Source of the DNA: Tepidimonas sp. UBA997
Lineage (GTDB): Bacteria > Pseudomonadota > Gammaproteobacteria > Burkholderiales > Burkholderiaceae_C
Direction of reading: 5' to 3'
Assembly: GCA_002291945.1 (NCBI GenBank)
Contig: DBAZ01000076.1
Span: 3,752 to 21,451 of the forward strand
Length of the DNA: 17,700 nt
Part shown: in pieces, positions 13,857 to 17,700 of the stretch
Numbering within the stretch: position 1 is the first letter of the stretch
How the letters are laid out: each line of letters opens with the position of its first letter
Position numbers and translations under genes: made by a program
Notes under the pieces: generated by a model
What the model was told of the DNA's origin: nothing
Seen by the model: only the letters and a program-made list of their open reading frames with translations
Databases searched by the model: none

Positions 13857-15955
13857 GCGGCTTCTCCAAGAATCGGGCCGATTCGAATGAGGTGGGTATC
13901 AGGGATTTCGCTGTGCGCGAGCACTTGCAGGCGCGGTGCAGCCCGGCGCAGCAGGCGCGCCATGGCGGAACGGATGGCATCGGGCACCAGCAGGCAGGCC
14001 GGAATGCCGTTTTCTTCCTGCCGGTTGGCCACTTTGGCGGCCGACTGCGTCAGCATGTCGGCCACGCCGGGGTCTAGGGCCGCCATGCCTTGGCCGCTGA
14101 GCGCCTGCGTCAACAGGCGCTCCAGACCGGGCTCGATGGCGATCACTTCGAGCTCGTGAACGTGGCCATAGATCTGCTGGACGATGGCCGGGGACAGGGC
14201 CATGCGCACACGGCGCGCCAGTTCGGCAGGGTCTTGACTCTGGCCCGCATGCTCGGCCAGCGCTTCGATGATGGTGCGGATGTCGCGGATGTTCACCGAC
14301 TCTTCCAGCAACAACTGGAGCACCTTCTGGAACACACCGACAGACACCATGGCAGGAACGACTTCTTCAATCAGCTTGGGGGCCAGCTTCGCTACATGCA
14401 CCACCAGTTCCTGAACCTCGGTACGACTCAGCAATTTGGCGGCATGGACTTGCATCAAGTGTGACAAATGCGTGGCCAGCACGGTCTCGGAATCAACCAC
14501 GGTATAGCCCGCCATTTGGGCGTTTTCTTTCTGGCGCTCGTCGATCCAGTGCGCGGGCAGCCCAAAAGCCGGGTCGGTGGTGGCGGTGCCAATCAGTGGC
14601 GCCTTGATATGGCCGGGGTTGATGGCCAGGTGCTGGCCCGGGAACACCTCGCCTTCGCCCACCACCACGCCGCGCAGGGTGATGCGGTAGGCACTGGGCC
14701 GCAGTTCGAGGTTGTCGCGCACGTGCACGGCAGGCGGCAGAAAGCCCACTTCCTGGGCAAACTTCTTGCGAACGCCCTTGATCCGCATCAAGAGATCGCC
14801 TTGGCGGGACTTGTCCACCAGAGGAATCAGCCGGTAGCCCAGTTCCAGCCCGAGCAGATCGACCGGCTGCAGGTCGTCCCAGGTGGCTTCCGCATCGGGG
14901 GCTTTCTGGGCCGCTGCGGCAGCCGCCTGCTGGGCTTGCAGGTCGGCCGCACTGGGTTGTTGCTGATTGCGCCACAACCAGTACGCCACCGAACCAATCA
15001 GCCCCGCAAACGTGAGGAACACCAGACTCGGCATTCCCGGCACCACGCCGAGCACGAACAGCACCGTGGCCGTCACGCCCAGCACCTTGGGCGACACAAA
15101 CATCTGGGTGACGATCTGGTCGCCCAATTCCTCTTCCTTGCCCACGCGCGACACCACCATCGCGGCGGCCACGGAAATCAGCAAGGCCGGCACCTGGGCC
15201 ACCAAGGCGTCGCCCACTGCCAACGTGATGTAGTTGTTGGCGGCGTCACCGGCGTTCATGTCGTGCTGCAGCATACCGATGGCAAAACCGCCGATGATGT
15301 TGATCAGCAGAATCAGGATGCCGGCAATCGCATCCCCGCGCACGAACTTGGAAGCGCCGTCCATGTTGCCGAAAAAGTCGGCCTCTTCAGACACTTCGGC
15401 ACGCCGGCGCTTGGCCTCTTTGTCGTCGATGATGCCGGCATTGAGGTCGGCATCGATCGCCATCTGCTTGCCGGGCATGGCATCGAGGGTGAATCGGGCA
15501 CCCACTTCGGCGATCCGCTCGGCCCCCTTGGTGATGACGATGAAGTTGATCACCACCAGAATCAGGAACACGATCACGCCGACGGCAAAATTCCCACCGA
15601 CCAGAAAAGTGCCAAAGGCTTCGATCACCTCCCCCGCAGCGCCCGGGCCGGTGTGCCCTTCCATCAGCACCACACGGGTCGAGGCGACGTTGAGCGCCAG
15701 CCGCATCAGCGTGGTCAGCAGCAGCACGGTCGGCAAGACCGCGAAATCCAGCGCACGCCGCATGTAGGCGGCGACCATCATCACCGTCAGCGCCAGGGCG
15801 ATGTTGAGCGTGAACAAGGTGTCGAGTAACCACGGCGGCAGCGGCAGCACCAGCATCGACAGCACCAGCATGACCAGAATGGGCGCTGCCAGGGCAGGGC
15901 CATAACCTCTGCCCTTGCCCAGCCATTTTTCCGCGGTTTGTGTGAACACGTTCAT
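13853..15955 (-). CDS. flhA: Flagellar export gate protein FlhA
   Basis: FlhA is the large gate subunit of the flagellar type III export apparatus in the inner membrane; its cytoplasmic ring docks chaperone-substrate complexes. From the ATG at 15955 it has 700 residues, the family norm. The N-terminal half carries about eight membrane segments, the first near LAAPILVMLVLSMLVLPLPP. The FHIPEP-family loop follows: RIAEVGARFTLDAMPGKQMA, then IDADLNAGIIDDKEAKRRRA and FFGNMDGASKFVRGDAIAGI. A Gln/Ala-rich linker follows the last membrane segment, then the soluble C-domain. A GTG at 15970 would add five residues; neither start has a clear Shine-Dalgarno site, and MNVF resembles the family better. 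It follows flhB by 19 bases and overlaps flhF by four. Confidence 0.97.
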   Translation of the reverse strand: MNVFTQTAEKWLGKGRGYGPALAAPILVMLVLSMLVLPLPPWLLDTLFTLNIALALTVMMVAAYMRRALDFAVLPTVLLLTTLMRLALNVASTRVVLMEGHTGPGAAGEVIEAFGTFLVGGNFAVGVIVFLILVVINFIVITKGAERIAEVGARFTLDAMPGKQMAIDADLNAGIIDDKEAKRRRAEVSEEADFFGNMDGASKFVRGDAIAGILILLINIIGGFAIGMLQHDMNAGDAANNYITLAVGDALVAQVPALLISVAAAMVVSRVGKEEELGDQIVTQMFVSPKVLGVTATVLFVLGVVPGMPSLVFLTFAGLIGSVAYWLWRNQQQPSAADLQAQQAAAAAAQKAPDAEATWDDLQPVDLLGLELGYRLIPLVDKSRQGDLLMRIKGVRKKFAQEVGFLPPAVHVRDNLELRPSAYRITLRGVVVGEGEVFPGQHLAINPGHIKAPLIGTATTDPAFGLPAHWIDERQKENAQMAGYTVVDSETVLATHLSHLMQVHAAKLLSRTEVQELVVHVAKLAPKLIEEVVPAMVSVGVFQKVLQLLLEESVNIRDIRTIIEALAEHAGQSQDPAELARRVRMALSPAIVQQIYGHVHELEVIAIEPGLERLLTQALSGQGMAALDPGVADMLTQSAAKVANRQEENGIPACLLVPDAIRSAMARLLRRAAPRLQVLAHSEIPDTHLIRIGPILGEAA

Positions 15956-15974
15956 GGATTGACGCCGCACAGGG

Positions 15975-17138
15975 TTACGCCGCTTCCGGAGTCAGGCTCC
16001 GGCCACGATGAGGGTCCATCTCCACAGGCACTTCGGGCTCGGGTGGCTGACCCGGCATCGGGCCTTGGCCTTTGAGGGCCGCACGCAGTCGGTACACATA
16101 GGCCAGCACCTGCGCCACGGCGGTGAACAGCGCGGCGGGCACCTGCTGGTCGATTTCGGTATGGGCATACAAGGCACGTGCCAGCATGGGGGACTGCAGC
16201 ACCGGCACCTTGTGCTCCTTGGCCATGTCGCGTATGCGCAAGGCAACCAGGTCGGCCCCTTTGGCGATCACGTGCGGGGCGGCCATGGTTTTGTCGTCGT
16301 ACCTCAATGCCACCGCGTAGTGGGTCGGGTTCATCACCACCAGATCGGCAGTTGGCACGCGGGTGACGCTGTTGCCCTGTGCAATCTCGCGCTGGCGCTG
16401 GCGCAATTTGCCCTTGAGCAGCGGGTTGCCCTCGGTTTCCTTGCTCTCGTCCTGCACCTCTTTGAAGGACATTTTCAGGCGGTGCCTGTGCAGGTATTGC
16501 TGCAAGGGCACGTCGATCACCGCCACCAGCAGAACCACGATCAACAAGCCGCCAACACCCACCATGAACCAGCGGCCCAACTGGCTCAGCGAGCTTTCCA
16601 GTGGGCGCAACAGCAGCGTGCCGAATTCCACCAGATGGCTGCTGACAAACAACCAAGCCACGATACCCAGCAGCACCGTGATGAGAAGCAGCTTGAGCAT
16701 TTCAAACATCTGCTGCTTGGAAAACAGGCGCTGGAAGCCGCTGAGAACCCCGATTTTGGATATTTCCGGGGTCATGGGCTTGAGGCTCAGGGCGAAAGAG
16801 CCTATCGAAACCTGGGCCAGCACGATCATCAGCATCAGGAGGATGCCCAGTGGCAGCATGAACAGGAGCCCGTCGGCCACGGCGCGCCACAGCATTTCGA
16901 CGATGACTTCGGGGTGCCGAATCAGGTCGTGGTCAAACGTATAGGTGGCACGCATGGCATGCCGCAGCCGCTCGTAAGCCCAGGGCGTCAGGGCAAACAG
17001 CAGCACCGCCCCCCCGCCCAGCACCACCAGGTTGGACAGGTCTTTGGCTTGAGGAACCTGGCCGTCCTTGCGCGCTTGATCCAGGCGCTTGGGGGTCGCA
17101 GGCAGGTTCTTTTCTTGGGTGGAGGAATCGGCATCCAT
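15975..17138 (-). CDS. flhB: Flagellar export switch protein FlhB
   Basis: FlhB is the export-gate protein that switches substrate specificity from rod/hook to filament type. The 387-residue product begins MDADSSTQEKNLPATPKRLD and QARKDGQVPQAKDL, the typical FlhB N-terminus. Four membrane segments lie at about 35-52, 88-112, 150-168 and 190-210. The cytoplasmic domain holds the autocleavage motif NPTH at 270-273 in VVMNPTHYAVALRY, so the switch is intact. The C-terminal tail (about 355-387) is Pro-rich. The ATG at 17138 has no recognisable Shine-Dalgarno site and is preceded, two bases away, by an 8-bp hairpin. The order cheZ-flhB-flhA is the same as in enteric bacteria. It probably heads an flhB-flhA-flhF-flhG-like-fliA operon. 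Confidence 0.97.
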   Translation of the reverse strand: MDADSSTQEKNLPATPKRLDQARKDGQVPQAKDLSNLVVLGGGAVLLFALTPWAYERLRHAMRATYTFDHDLIRHPEVIVEMLWRAVADGLLFMLPLGILLMLMIVLAQVSIGSFALSLKPMTPEISKIGVLSGFQRLFSKQQMFEMLKLLLITVLLGIVAWLFVSSHLVEFGTLLLRPLESSLSQLGRWFMVGVGGLLIVVLLVAVIDVPLQQYLHRHRLKMSFKEVQDESKETEGNPLLKGKLRQRQREIAQGNSVTRVPTADLVVMNPTHYAVALRYDDKTMAAPHVIAKGADLVALRIRDMAKEHKVPVLQSPMLARALYAHTEIDQQVPAALFTAVAQVLAYVYRLRAALKGQGPMPGQPPEPEVPVEMDPHRGRSLTPEAA

Positions 17139-17140
17139 GG

Positions 17141-17164
17141 GCGGTGAAACGAATCGTTCACCGC
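17141..17164 (-). promoter_or_regulatory. 8-bp inverted repeat directly upstream of the flhB start
   Basis: GCGGTGAA (17141-17148) and TTCACCGC (17157-17164) are perfect inverted arms around eight bases. In the message the hairpin would end two bases before the flhB ATG and cover the place where a ribosome binding site should be. It could equally be a DNA operator for a dimeric regulator. Which applies cannot be told from sequence. Confidence 0.45.
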
Positions 17165-17197
17165 ATTGTCTGAGCCGGGCGCGTTTTCTAAAGCCCG

Positions 17198-17219
17198 AAA
17201 AAGGCGGGCTATGCCGCCT
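17198..17219 (-). terminator. Probable intrinsic terminator after cheZ
   Basis: On the minus strand AGGCGG, loop CATAGC and CCGCCT form a 6-bp GC-rich stem running into a T-run (17202-17198, the first T pairing in the stem), 10 bases after the cheZ stop. The T run is short and is followed by CGGGC. A second hairpin (AGCCCG / CGGGCT, 17210-17192) overlaps it and could compete. It likely separates the chemotaxis operon from flhB, at least partly. Confidence 0.55.
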
Positions 17220-17229
17220 GTTTCAACAA

Positions 17230-17700
17230 TCAGAAACCGAGGCTGGACAGCAGGTCATCGACGTCCTGCTGGCTGGTCACCACGTCGGTGCGACCTTCCG
17301 GGTTGACCACCGGACCAGACAGCTCGCGCTGGGGCACCGGTTGACCGGCGGGGGGCTGTTTATCGGTCGGCATGGCGTGGGGGGCGGCCTCCAGCAGCAG
17401 TTGCAGGAGCTGGCCTTCGATGGTCGCGGCCAGATCAACCACGCGCTTGATCACCTGGCCGGTGAGATCGTGAAAGTCCTGCGCCAGCATGATTTCGGTC
17501 AGGTGCTGGTCGGTGATTTCGGTGCTGTGCTGGATTTTTTCCGACCACTCCACCAATTCTGGCATGGCCCATTTCAAGCCCGGCACTCCTTTGATGGTTT
17601 CCACCAACTGGCGGCTGTTGACCCGCACCGCTTCCTGCTCGGCCTTGGCCTCGTCCACCCGGTTCAGTACTTTTTCGGCCGCATCACCAGTCAGGCGGGC
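17230..17700 (-). CDS. cheZ: CheY-P phosphatase CheZ, 5' end outside the window
   Basis: CheZ speeds dephosphorylation of CheY-P and so ends the tumble signal near the flagellar motor and receptor arrays. The frame is open to the right window edge; 156 residues are visible. They begin ARLTGDAAEKVLNRVDEAKA, which matches the N-terminal helix region of CheZ, so no start codon within the window is the true start. The catalytic segment EIMLAQDFHDLTGQVIKRVV is intact, including the Asp and Gln of DLTGQ that correspond to Asp143 and Gln147 of the E. coli enzyme. The C-terminus VDDLLSSLGF is the CheY-binding peptide. A Pro-rich linker separates the two. A terminator-like hairpin follows the stop, and flhB begins 91 bases downstream. 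Confidence 0.96.
   Translation of the reverse strand, partial: ARLTGDAAEKVLNRVDEAKAEQEAVRVNSRQLVETIKGVPGLKWAMPELVEWSEKIQHSTEITDQHLTEIMLAQDFHDLTGQVIKRVVDLAATIEGQLLQLLLEAAPHAMPTDKQPPAGQPVPQRELSGPVVNPEGRTDVVTSQQDVDDLLSSLGF

Noticed and set aside
14468..15829. 453-codon plus-strand open frame opposite flhA
   Set aside because: Extremely His/Gln/Gly-rich translation caused by reading the complement of Leu/Val-rich membrane segments; FlhA is certain on the minus strand.
16008..17147. 379-codon plus-strand open frame opposite flhB
   Set aside because: Same mirror effect: His/Gln-rich product opposite a fully canonical FlhB.

Overview
This window is almost entirely a flagellar gene cluster from a GC-rich betaproteobacterium, most likely of the order Burkholderiales (Comamonadaceae or a neighbouring family). 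The assignment rests on protein style and gene order: cheZ-flhB-flhA-flhF-(flhG-like)-fliA next to flgA-flgM-flgN and a divergent flgB-K operon. Genus cannot be set from this sequence. No rRNA, tRNA, insertion sequence, prophage or CRISPR array was seen, and no gene-free stretch exceeds about 160 bases.

Layout. (1) Positions 1-9126, minus strand: the rod, hook and ring operon, transcribed right to left as flgB, C, D, E, F, G, H, I, J, K. flgK runs off the left edge. Spacings are tight (1-64 bp) and most genes have clear Shine-Dalgarno sites. (2) 9127-9287: a divergent regulatory region. (3) 9288-10925, plus strand: flgA (P-ring chaperone), then flgM (anti-sigma-28) behind a strong sigma-28 promoter match, then flgN (export chaperone), whose start overlaps the flgM stop. 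(4) 10936-17138, minus strand: flhB, flhA (export gate), flhF (SRP-type GTPase for flagellar placement), a divergent FlhG-like gene, and fliA (sigma-28). The last four are joined by overlapping stops and starts. (5) 17230-17700, minus strand: the 3' part of cheZ (CheY-P phosphatase).

How they work together: FlhA/FlhB form the export gate; FlgB/C/F/G (rod), FlgH/I (rings), FlgD/E (hook and cap), FlgJ (rod cap and muramidase) and FlgK (hook-filament junction) build the hook-basal body; FlgA assists the P ring; FlgN escorts FlgK/L; FlgM holds FliA inactive until the hook is finished; FlhF and the FlhG-like protein are expected to set flagellar position and number; CheZ resets the chemotaxis signal.

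The most unusual items are: the FlhG-position protein, which keeps a DQAxxL-type N-terminus and parts of the MinD-like fold but lacks Walker A and Walker B residues; a canonical intrinsic terminator inside the 5' end of flgN; a perfect 12-bp inverted repeat that would bury the flgI start codon; and a hairpin directly against the flhB start codon, which has no visible Shine-Dalgarno site. All functional readings are by eye; no search or folding program was run.
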